Position numbers and translations under genes: made by a program
The notes under the pieces: model-generated
The model's database searches: none
Seen by the model: only the letters and a program-made list of their open reading frames with translations
Told to the model about the DNA's origin: nothing
From: Pseudomonadota bacterium
Lineage (GTDB): Bacteria > Desulfobacterota > Desulfobulbia > Desulfobulbales > Desulfurivibrionaceae
Direction of reading: 5' to 3'
Length of the DNA stretch: 64,000 nt
Assembly: GCA_018830485.1 (NCBI GenBank)
Contig: JAHJRQ010000015.1
Location: 1 to 64,000, forward strand
Shown here: positions 15,637 through 23,196 of the stretch, in pieces
How the letters are laid out: the number at the start of each line of letters is the position of its first letter
Position numbering within the stretch: position 1 is the first letter of the stretch

Positions 15637-15791
15637 ACGCCTGAAAAAAGAAAACACATACCATGCAACTCATTGATTTCATAAACCTTACCAACCTGGC
15701 GCCATCCACGGTGGAATTCCACAGCCAGAAAAATAAATTACTTTTTTGTTAATAATATGCATCCGTGTGAAACTTTTTTGTTACATTTTTT

Positions 15792-15853
15792 GTAGGCACC
15801 ACAAAAAGTGAAGGGAGTGTTTTAGCGGTGCCTACAGTTGCGACCAAGGCACC
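15792..15853. other. Repeat-structured intergenic segment upstream of glnK
   Basis: GTAGGCACC (15792-15800) and GGTGCCTAC (15827-15835) form a perfect 9-bp inverted repeat; a third partial copy AAGGCACC follows at 15846. The first arm is also flanked by TTTTGT/ACAAAA. The 15539-16142 gap contains no gene; this segment could be an activator-binding array or a small RNA gene. Confidence 0.45.
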
Positions 15854-15936
15854 TGATACTGTCGCCGAGGCCTGAAACCCATACAAAAAACGAAATCGCT
15901 TTGAGCGAAGGGAAAAAAACCTTGACGCGGCAGGGA

Positions 15937-15966
15937 GGATAAGTCAAATGTACATTTAACTTATCC
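15937..15966 (+). promoter_or_regulatory. 30-bp operator-like palindrome before the efflux operon
   Basis: GGATAAGT-C-AAATGTACATTT-A-ACTTATCC is palindromic over 30 bp except for one symmetric mismatch pair. A TTGACG hexamer at 15922 and TCAAAT 16 bp later suggest a promoter overlapped by the palindrome. This is the size and shape of a TetR/MarR operator; no such regulator is encoded next to it. Confidence 0.6.
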
Positions 15967-16142
15967 GTAAAATGAAGAGATGAATGCTCGATAGGCTTGC
16001 GACAGCCACAGAACTCCATCAGCAACGTCTCTCCACAGACAGCCGACACGCTGCCGGCAACACCCGGACCGGGATTTTGACACGACCTCCCTCTATTTTT
16101 CGCGGAAAGCCGCCCCCTACCCTTTACTCAGAAACAGTAGCC

Positions 16143-17273
16143 ATGAAAAAACGCATCCTCCTCACCCTCCTTGGTTTGTTGCTGGTGGCCGGCATCCTTG
16201 CCGGCATCAAGGGCTTGCAGATTTTCACCATGGTGGGCAAAGGCAAGAGCTTTACCCCCCCGCCGGAAACGGTGACCACAACCAAGGCCCGCCCGGAATC
16301 CTGGGAGGTTGCCTTACGCGCCGTAGGCTCGCTGGAAGCGGCGCAGGGCGTGACCGTTTCCGCAGAGCTGCCGGGCAAGGTGACGCGCCTGGCTTTTATC
16401 CCCGGAACCTGGATAGAGGCGGGAAGCCTCCTGCTCCAGCAGGACACCTCTTCCGAGGAGGCCCAACTGCGGGCGGCGGAAGCCGAAGCCGCGCTGGCCA
16501 AGGTCAATTTCGAGCGGCTCAGGATGCTTGTCGAGACCAATGCCGTTTCCAAGGCCGCCTACGATGACGGCGAGGCGAAACACAAACAGGCCATGGCCCA
16601 GGCCGACACGATCCGGGCCACCATCGCCAAAAAAACCATCCGCGCCCCATTTTCCGGCCGCCTCGGCATCCGCCTGGTCAATCTGGGCCAGATCCTCAAG
16701 GAGGGCGAACCCATTGTTTCCCTCCAGGCCATGGACTCCATTTTCATCAACTTCATGCTGCCCCAGCAGGATCTGGCCCGCATCCGGCCGGGGCTTCCGG
16801 TGCGGATAACCTCCGACGCCCTGCCCGACCGGACCGTGGCCGGCAAGATCACCGCCATCAACCCGCAGGCGGACAGCGCCACCCGCAATGTCCGGGTGCA
16901 GGCCACCGCGGCCAACAAGGATGAACTGTTGCGACCCGGCATGTTCGCCACGGTGGCCGTGGTGCTGCCCGGCAAGAACCAGGTGCTGGCAATCCCCGCA
17001 ACCGCGGTGCTCCCTGCGCCGTACGGCGATTCGGTCTTTGTGGTTGAAGAGCAAAAAGACGAAAAAACCGGCAAGTCCGGCCTGGCGGTGCGCCAGCAGT
17101 TTGTCCGCCTCGGGGAACGGCGCGGCGATTTCGTCGCCGTGGCCTCGGGCCTTGAGGATGGGGCAACCGTAGTCAGCACCGGGGTGTTCAAGCTTCGCAA
17201 CGGCCAGTCCGTGGTGGTGGACAACGGGCTGAGCCCGAAGTTCAGCCTGGATCCCGAGCCGGGCAACAGTTGA
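16143..17273 (+). CDS. RND efflux periplasmic adaptor (membrane fusion protein)
   Basis: 376 residues. An N-terminal membrane anchor (ILLTLLGLLLVAGILAGI) is followed by the barrel-sandwich half VGSLEAAQGVTVSAELPGKV, a short alpha-hairpin (EEAQLRAAEAEAALAKVNFERLRML), KKTIRAPFSGRLGIRLVNLG and the beta-barrel/C-terminal domain with LRPGMFATVAVVLPGK. Links the inner-membrane pump to an outer-membrane channel. Start chosen at ATG 16143; the open frame begins at 15984 without a signal. Forms an operon with the pump gene 19 bp downstream; no outer-membrane channel gene is in the window. Confidence 0.92.
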   Translation: MKKRILLTLLGLLLVAGILAGIKGLQIFTMVGKGKSFTPPPETVTTTKARPESWEVALRAVGSLEAAQGVTVSAELPGKVTRLAFIPGTWIEAGSLLLQQDTSSEEAQLRAAEAEAALAKVNFERLRMLVETNAVSKAAYDDGEAKHKQAMAQADTIRATIAKKTIRAPFSGRLGIRLVNLGQILKEGEPIVSLQAMDSIFINFMLPQQDLARIRPGLPVRITSDALPDRTVAGKITAINPQADSATRNVRVQATAANKDELLRPGMFATVAVVLPGKNQVLAIPATAVLPAPYGDSVFVVEEQKDEKTGKSGLAVRQQFVRLGERRGDFVAVASGLEDGATVVSTGVFKLRNGQSVVVDNGLSPKFSLDPEPGNS

Positions 17274-17292
17274 TTTTTTTGAGTCAAAATCC

Positions 17293-20200
17293 ATGAAATT
17301 CACCGATCTCTTCATCCGCCGCCCCGTGCTTGCCATGGTGATCAGCCTGCTCATCGTCATTGCCGGGTTGCAGGCGTTGCGCAGCCTCAATGTCCGCCAG
17401 TTTCCCAAGAGCGAAAACGCGGCGGTCACCGTGTCCACGGTCTATGTCGGGGCCGATGCCGAACTGGTGCGGGGCTTTATCACCACCCCGCTGGAGCGTG
17501 CCATTGCCGCGGCCGACGGCATTGATTATCTGGAGTCCCGGAGCGCCCAGGGCATCTCCACCATCACCGCCCGGTTGAAGCTCAACTACGATGCCACCAA
17601 GGCCCTGGCCGAGATCAGCTCCAAGGTGGATCAGGTTCGCCGCGACCTGCCCCCCGAGGCCGAGGTGCCGGTGATCAACATCGAGTCGGCGGACAGCCAG
17701 TTTGCCGCGGCCTACCTCAGCTTCACATCCGAGATTCTGACCCAGAACGAAATCACCGATTATCTGACCCGAGTGGTGCAGCCCCGTCTTTCCGCCATCC
17801 AAGGCGTACAGCGCGCCGACATCCGTGGCGGCCGCACCTTTGCCATGCGCATCTGGCTCAAGCCCGACCTGATGGCCGCCTACAACGTCAGCCCTGCCCA
17901 GGTGCGCAAGGCTCTGGCCGCCAACAACTCCCTGGCCGCCATCGGCACCACCAAGGGTTCGCTCATCCAGATCAACCTCACCGCCGATACCGACCTGCGT
18001 TCGGTGGAGGAATTCAAACGGCTGGTGATCCGGGAAGAAAACGGAGCCGTGGTCCGCCTGGCCGACGTGGGCGAGGTGGTCCTGGGGGCCGAGGATTATG
18101 ACAGCGAGGTGCGTTTTTCCGGCCAGACCGCCACCTTCATGGGGATCTGGCCCCTACCCAATGCCAATTCCCTGGACATGATCAAGCTGGTCCGCAAGGA
18201 GATGGCAGCCATTGAAAATGACCTGCCCAGCGGCCTCAAGGGGCGCATCGCCTACGACGCCACGGCCTACATCGACAACGCCATCGACGAGGTGCTCAAG
18301 ACCCTGGGCGAGACCCTGCTCATTGTGATCGTGGTCATCTTCCTCTTCCTCGGCTCCCTGCGCTCGGTGCTGATTCCGGTGGTGGCCATCCCCCTGTCGC
18401 TCATCGGCGGCCTCTTTCTCATGCAGATCTTCGGCTTTTCCATCAATCTGCTCACCCTGCTGGCCATCGTCCTCTCGGTGGGGCTGGTGGTGGACGACGC
18501 CATCGTGGTGGTGGAAAATGTCGAACGCCACCTCAGCCAGGGCAAGTCGCCGCTGGACGCGGCCCTGCAGGGGGCTCGCGAGCTGGTGGGGCCTATCATC
18601 GCCATGACCATCACCCTGGCCGCGGTCTATGCGCCCATCGGCTTCCAGGGGGGGCTCACCGGCTCGCTCTTTCGGGAATTCGCCTTTACCCTGGCCGGGA
18701 CGGTGACCATCTCCGGGGTGGTGGCCCTGACCCTGTCGCCGATGATGTCTGCCAAGCTGCTCAAACCGGGGCTCGAAGCGCGCGGCCTGGCGGGCAGGAT
18801 CGCCCGTGGCTTTGCCCGGCTGCGGGAAGCCTATGGCGGATGGCTTGACGCCACCCTCGCCGCCCGGCCCGCGGTCTACACGGTCTGGGTCGTCATCAGC
18901 CTGCTCAGCATCCCCATGTTCGCCATGTCGGCCAAGGAACTGGCTCCCAACGAAGATCAGGGGGTCATCTTCGGCATCGTGGACGCGGCGGCCAACTCCA
19001 CCCTGGATCAGACCAGCGGTTTTACCGCCGCCGCCAACAAGGTCTTTCTCTCCATGCCGGAAACAGACTTCACCTTCCAGCTCACCCAGCCGACCTCCGG
19101 GTTCAGCGGCATGGTCACCAAGCCGTGGGACCAGCGGCAACGTTCGATTTTTGAGATCATGCCCGAGGTGGAGCAGAAGCTCCAGGCTCTGCCCGGCATC
19201 CGGATCTTCCCCGTATTGCGGCCCGCCCTGCCCGGCGGCGGCCAGTTTCCGGTGGAATTCATCCTGGCCTCCACCTCCGAACCCGCCAAGATCCTGGAAT
19301 TTGCCCAGCAGATCCAGCAGAAGGCCATGCACAGCGGGATGTTCGCCTTTCCGCCCATCATCGACATGAAGATCGACCAGCCCCAGGCGGAATTTATCAT
19401 CGACCGCGACAAGGTTGCGGACCTGGGCCTCAGTCTGGAGCAGGTGGGCGCAGACCTCGGGGCCATGGTTGGCGGCAACTTCGTCAACCGCTTCGACATC
19501 GACGGCCGCAGTTACAAGGTCATCCCCCAAATCGCCCGGACCGACCGCCTCAACCCGGAACAGCTCAAAAACATCCACATCACCGGGCCAAACGGCCAGT
19601 TGGTGCCGCTTTCCACCGTGGCAACCATCCAGAACTCCACCGTGCCACGATCCCTGAACCGCTTCCAGCAGATGAATGCGGTCAAAATCAGCGGCGTTGC
19701 CATCCGCCCCCTGGACGAGGCATTGCGCTACCTGGAAGACGAGGCCGCCACGATCCTGCCCCAGGGGTACGCACTGGACTACACCGGCGAGTCCCGCCAG
19801 TTGCGCAGCGAGGGCAACAAATTCCTGCCCGCCTTCGCTCTGGCCGTGGTCCTGATCTTCCTGGTCCTGGCCGCCCAGTTCAACAGCTTCCGCGACCCCT
19901 TCGTCATCCTGGCCGGCTCGGTGCCCCTGGCCATGTTCGGGGCGCTGATCTTCACCTTTCTCAAGATCCCCGACCCCAACACCCCCTTCTGGACCAACGG
20001 CTGGACCACCACCCTCAACATCTATTCCCAGGTGGGGCTGGTGACCCTGGTGGGGCTGGTGGCGAAAAACGGCATCCTCATCGTCGAATTCGCCAACACC
20101 CTTCAGGAAAAAGGCCATGCCAAGCTGACCGCCATCAGAGAAGCATCCATGACCCGATTGCGCCCCATTCTCATGACCAGCGCCGCCACGGTGGCTGGCC

Positions 20201-20400
20201 ACTTCACCCTGACCCTGGTCACCGGCGCCGGAGCCGCGGCCAGAAATTCCATCGGCCTGGTGCTGGTGGGCGGCATGGCCGTGGGCACCCTGTTCACCCT
20301 CTTCGTGGTGCCGTCCATCTACATGCTGGTGGCCCGCGACCATGGACAGGATCGGTTGCCGGAAACCGATCACAGCGAACCGGAGGCTGCCCGCCCATGA
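17293..20400 (+). CDS. RND efflux inner-membrane transporter (AcrB/MexB-like, HAE1 type)
   Basis: 1035 residues, normal length. Starts MKFTDLFIRRPVLAMVISLL; two large periplasmic loops; twelve helices. The proton-relay Asp pair D401-D402 sits in LVVDDAIVVVENVERH, and GSVPLAMFGAL, GLVAKNGILIVEFAN and AMTRLRPILMT-like segments occur in the C-terminal half. Pumps hydrophobic compounds or drugs using proton motive force. Operon with the adaptor upstream and overlapping by 4 bp with the small gene downstream. Confidence 0.95.
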   Translation: MKFTDLFIRRPVLAMVISLLIVIAGLQALRSLNVRQFPKSENAAVTVSTVYVGADAELVRGFITTPLERAIAAADGIDYLESRSAQGISTITARLKLNYDATKALAEISSKVDQVRRDLPPEAEVPVINIESADSQFAAAYLSFTSEILTQNEITDYLTRVVQPRLSAIQGVQRADIRGGRTFAMRIWLKPDLMAAYNVSPAQVRKALAANNSLAAIGTTKGSLIQINLTADTDLRSVEEFKRLVIREENGAVVRLADVGEVVLGAEDYDSEVRFSGQTATFMGIWPLPNANSLDMIKLVRKEMAAIENDLPSGLKGRIAYDATAYIDNAIDEVLKTLGETLLIVIVVIFLFLGSLRSVLIPVVAIPLSLIGGLFLMQIFGFSINLLTLLAIVLSVGLVVDDAIVVVENVERHLSQGKSPLDAALQGARELVGPIIAMTITLAAVYAPIGFQGGLTGSLFREFAFTLAGTVTISGVVALTLSPMMSAKLLKPGLEARGLAGRIARGFARLREAYGGWLDATLAARPAVYTVWVVISLLSIPMFAMSAKELAPNEDQGVIFGIVDAAANSTLDQTSGFTAAANKVFLSMPETDFTFQLTQPTSGFSGMVTKPWDQRQRSIFEIMPEVEQKLQALPGIRIFPVLRPALPGGGQFPVEFILASTSEPAKILEFAQQIQQKAMHSGMFAFPPIIDMKIDQPQAEFIIDRDKVADLGLSLEQVGADLGAMVGGNFVNRFDIDGRSYKVIPQIARTDRLNPEQLKNIHITGPNGQLVPLSTVATIQNSTVPRSLNRFQQMNAVKISGVAIRPLDEALRYLEDEAATILPQGYALDYTGESRQLRSEGNKFLPAFALAVVLIFLVLAAQFNSFRDPFVILAGSVPLAMFGALIFTFLKIPDPNTPFWTNGWTTTLNIYSQVGLVTLVGLVAKNGILIVEFANTLQEKGHAKLTAIREASMTRLRPILMTSAATVAGHFTLTLVTGAGAAARNSIGLVLVGGMAVGTLFTLFVVPSIYMLVARDHGQDRLPETDHSEPEAARP

Positions 20401-20591
20401 GTACCTCAGATCTTTGGGATGCCTTGGGCTCCCTGCCGGAAGAAGAGATGCATCATGTGGTCACCCGGCTCTTTGCCCTTTACGAGGCCCGGCTTCAGCA
20501 GAACCCGGACGATCCGGAGGCGTTGCTCTTTTTCAGCAACCTTAACCTCGCCATCACCCAGACCTGCCAATGCAACAGCAACAGACGGTAA
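20397..20591 (+). CDS. Small protein translationally coupled to the RND pump
   Basis: 64 residues, overlapping the pump stop (ATGA) with GGAGG upstream. Acidic-amphipathic: DLWDALGSLPEEEMHHVVTR, then NPDDPEALLFFSNL and a C-terminus AITQTCQCNSNRR with a C-x-C pair. No signal peptide or membrane helix. I do not recognise a named family. The coupling suggests an accessory to efflux-pump assembly or regulation, analogous in position only to small pump-associated proteins. Confidence 0.7.
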   Translation: MSTSDLWDALGSLPEEEMHHVVTRLFALYEARLQQNPDDPEALLFFSNLNLAITQTCQCNSNRR

Positions 20592-21214
20592 CCCGCCGGA
20601 GCCAGAGAGCGCATGCCGCACTCAGCGTGGCACTTCTCCTCTGCCTTGTCCCGGCCAACCCATGCGCGGCCCAGAATAACGGGGTTGACGCCATGTGCAT
20701 GGTGGAGGAACACAACAGCCTGCGCGCCAGTGTAAGCGTTCCGAAGCTGCGCTGGTCAGATGCCCTTGCCCGGCAAGCAGCGGCCTGGGCCGAGGAACTC
20801 AAAAAGACAGGCTGCGAAATGAAACACAGCCGCACCAAGTTCGGCGAAAACCTTTACTGGGCCAGCCCCCTGAAAACAGGCGCCGGAAGAAAGGGCAAAA
20901 ACGCCATGAAAGGGCGTCTGGCCCCGCAGCCCATCAAGGAAGAAAACGTGGTCGCCGCCTGGGCCGCCGAACAGCCGTGGTACTCGGCAGCCACCGACAC
21001 CTGCGACGCGCCCCCCGGAAAAACCTGCGGCCATTACACCCAGATGGTCTGGGCAACCACCAGGGAAATCGGCTGCGGCAAGGCCGTATGCAACGACAAC
21101 TCACAGGGTCCTTGTCCGACAACCGGCAAACTTGGTGGACTCACAACAACGGCCCTTCGACCCGCTCAGGGCGAACGGATGTTACTTTGTCTATTGATAT
21201 TCCGTTCGTGCTGA
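20570..21214 (+). CDS. Secreted CAP/SCP-domain protein with an altered C-terminus
   Basis: 214 residues with signal peptide (AALSVALLLCLVPANPCAAQ). The CAP core is present: MVEEHNSLRASVSVPKLRWSDALARQAAAWA, FGENLYWAS, and GHYTQMVWATTREIGCGKAVC. After CNDNSQ the reading frame leaves the family pattern; a +1 frame from 21108 reads VLVRQPANLVD, resembling the missing V-x-V-C-N-Y-x-P-P-G-N end. The final ~35 residues are encoded by the dispersed repeat. Extracellular; function of bacterial CAP proteins is mostly unknown. Overlaps the preceding small gene by 22 bp. Confidence 0.8.
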   Translation: MQQQQTVTRRSQRAHAALSVALLLCLVPANPCAAQNNGVDAMCMVEEHNSLRASVSVPKLRWSDALARQAAAWAEELKKTGCEMKHSRTKFGENLYWASPLKTGAGRKGKNAMKGRLAPQPIKEENVVAAWAAEQPWYSAATDTCDAPPGKTCGHYTQMVWATTREIGCGKAVCNDNSQGPCPTTGKLGGLTTTALRPAQGERMLLCLLIFRSC

Positions 21215-21245
21215 GCGTGTCGAAGCACCAGTTTCAAGCAAACTC
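21140..21245. repeat. Dispersed palindromic repeat, copy 4
   Basis: Left flank ACTCACAACAACGGCC, arm CTTCGACCCGCTCAGG (21155 on), centre CTATTGATATTCCG, right arm CTGAGCGTGTCGAAG ending 21225, then CACCAGTTTCAAGCAAA. It forms the 3' end of the CAP-protein reading frame. Confidence 0.8.
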
Positions 21246-21329
21246 TCGCTATCCTTTCCAGACCCCCTCGACAGCACCCCCCAATCCCGCTATGATGGAA
21301 AAGAAACATCAACCGGAGGAGGACCTGCC

Positions 21330-22163
21330 ATGGAGCAGCCGCTTGCATCCCTGAACACCATCGCCGACCGGGCCATCACCTACCTGGTGGACTACAGTTT
21401 TCAGGTGGTCGGGGCCATCATCATCCTTGCTGCCGGTTTTTTCCTGGGCAACTGGGTGGCCGTGGCCGTGGCCAAGCTCTGCGAAAAGCGGGGGCTGGAT
21501 GTCACCCTGCGCCATTTTCTTTCCTCCTTCGCCAAGATCATGGTCATCGCCTTTGCGGTGATCATGGCCCTGAGCAAGTTCGGCATCACCATCGCCCCCT
21601 TCATCGCGGCCATCGGCGCGGCTGCCTTCGGCGCCACTTACGCCCTCCAGGGGCCGCTCTCCAACTACGGGGCCGGACTGTCCATCATCCTGGGCCGCGC
21701 CTTTCTGGTGGGGGACACCATCGCCGTGGCCGGTGTCTTCGGGGTGGTTGAGGAAGTCACCCTGGCCCACACCACCTTGCGCACCGAAGACGGAGTCAAG
21801 ATCACCGTGCCCAACAAGCACATTGTCGGAGAGATTCTGCACAACTCCGGGGAATACCGCATTATTGAGAGTTCGGTGGGCATCGGATACGACGCCGACC
21901 CGACCCAAGCCATCGCCGTTATCGCCCAGGCCCTTGCAGGTTTTCCCCAGAGACAGAACGGTCCCGCGCCGCAGGTCGGCATCGAAGATTTCCTCGATTC
22001 CTCGGTGGCAATCGGCTACCGGTATTGGGCGCCCACCCGGCGCTACATCGAAACCATGCACGGGGTGAACCTGGCGGTATATCAGGCATTGGGCAGGGCA
22101 GGGATCCGTATCCCCTTCCCGCAGCGGGTGGTCACCATGGCCAGGGAGCAGGACCTTTCATGA
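21330..22163 (+). CDS. mscS: Small-conductance mechanosensitive channel (MscS family)
   Basis: 277 residues. Three N-terminal membrane helices (VVGAIIILAAGFFLGNWVAV; FAKIMVIAFAVIMALSKFGI; a Gly/Ala-rich TM3 GAAAFGATYALQGPLSNYGAGLSIIL), then the beta domain FLVGDTIAVAGVFGVVEEVTLAHTTLRTEDG with VPNKHIV. Opens under membrane tension to release solutes on osmotic downshock. GGAGGAGG ribosome site. Stop overlaps the next gene start (ATGA). Confidence 0.95.
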   Translation: MEQPLASLNTIADRAITYLVDYSFQVVGAIIILAAGFFLGNWVAVAVAKLCEKRGLDVTLRHFLSSFAKIMVIAFAVIMALSKFGITIAPFIAAIGAAAFGATYALQGPLSNYGAGLSIILGRAFLVGDTIAVAGVFGVVEEVTLAHTTLRTEDGVKITVPNKHIVGEILHNSGEYRIIESSVGIGYDADPTQAIAVIAQALAGFPQRQNGPAPQVGIEDFLDSSVAIGYRYWAPTRRYIETMHGVNLAVYQALGRAGIRIPFPQRVVTMAREQDLS

Positions 22164-23098
22164 AAGCGGCAACGCCCCGCGATACCGACACCCTGCTAAG
22201 GCTGGCGACCTACGCCTCCACCGCCACGGCAATGGTGCTCATCGGGGTCAAGGGCATGGCCTGGTTCATGACCGGTTCCTTAAGCGTCATGGCCTCCCTG
22301 GTGGATTCGCTCATGGACGCGGCCGCCTCGCTCATCAACCTGCTGGCCGTGCGCTATTCGCTGAAATGCGCGGACGAGGACCACCAGTTCGGCCACGGCA
22401 AGGCGGAATCCCTGGCCGGGCTCGGCCAGGCCTGCTTCATCGGCGGTTCGGCCATCTTCCTGCTCATGCACGCAGCCGAACGGCTGAACCGTCCGCAACC
22501 CTTGCAGGATATCAGTATCGGCCTATGGGTCATGGTTTTTGCCATGGCCGCCACCCTGGCGCTTCTGGTCTTTCAGGCCTATGTCATCAAGCTGACCAAC
22601 TCTTCCGCCATCCGCGCAGACGCCCTGCATTACAAAACCGACCTGCTCACCAATGCAGCCACTATCGCAGCCCTCTATTTGGCCGCCGCAGGCCATCCCC
22701 TGCTCGACCCGCTGGGCGCCATGGCCATTGCCTGTTATATCCTTTACAGCGCCTGGCAAATCGGCAAGGAAGCCATGCAGGTTCTCATGGACCGCGAACT
22801 GCCCAAGGAGACCCGCCAGCGCATCTGCGACATCGTCCTGGCCCATGGGACGGTGCTCGGCCTCCACGATTTGCGCACCCGCCAATCCGGGCAGATCATG
22901 CTCATCCAGCTCCATCTGGATCTTGACCAGGGACTGCGCCTTGCCGAGGCGCACCGGGTGGCAAAAGAGGTGGAACACGCCATTATGGCCTCCTTTCCCC
23001 GAGCCGATGTCATCATCCACCAGGACCCCCGCAATCCGGCCCACTACCGCCGCAATCCGCAGGAATGCAACGACCTGCCGACACCCCCTCCGGGTTGA
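22160..23098 (+). CDS. Cation diffusion facilitator (FieF-like)
   Basis: 312 residues from the ATG at 22160, overlapping the mscS stop. Six membrane helices with the metal site pattern: SLVDSLMDAAASLIN (D-x3-D in helix 2) and IRADALHYKTDLLTN (H-x3-D in helix 5), plus the cytosolic HQFGHGKAESLAGL loop. C-terminal cytosolic domain contains HDLRTRQSGQIMLIQLHLDLD. Exports Zn2+/Fe2+ in exchange for protons. Metal specificity not determined. Confidence 0.93.
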   Translation: MKAATPRDTDTLLRLATYASTATAMVLIGVKGMAWFMTGSLSVMASLVDSLMDAAASLINLLAVRYSLKCADEDHQFGHGKAESLAGLGQACFIGGSAIFLLMHAAERLNRPQPLQDISIGLWVMVFAMAATLALLVFQAYVIKLTNSSAIRADALHYKTDLLTNAATIAALYLAAAGHPLLDPLGAMAIACYILYSAWQIGKEAMQVLMDRELPKETRQRICDIVLAHGTVLGLHDLRTRQSGQIMLIQLHLDLDQGLRLAEAHRVAKEVEHAIMASFPRADVIIHQDPRNPAHYRRNPQECNDLPTPPPG

Positions 23099-23196
23099 TC
23101 CGCCCCCCCAGCCAGCAATCGCCTCTTTGCCGTTGACCTCCAAACCGGCGCAGGGTACAAGAGAGAAATTCCTCCGCCCCCCGCACACAGGTGATT

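Noticed and set aside
18154-20373. 739-residue ORF on the minus strand opposite the RND pump
   Set aside because: Shadow of a GC-rich gene: low-complexity Gly/His/Gln-rich translation without domains, while the other strand gives a full RND transporter.
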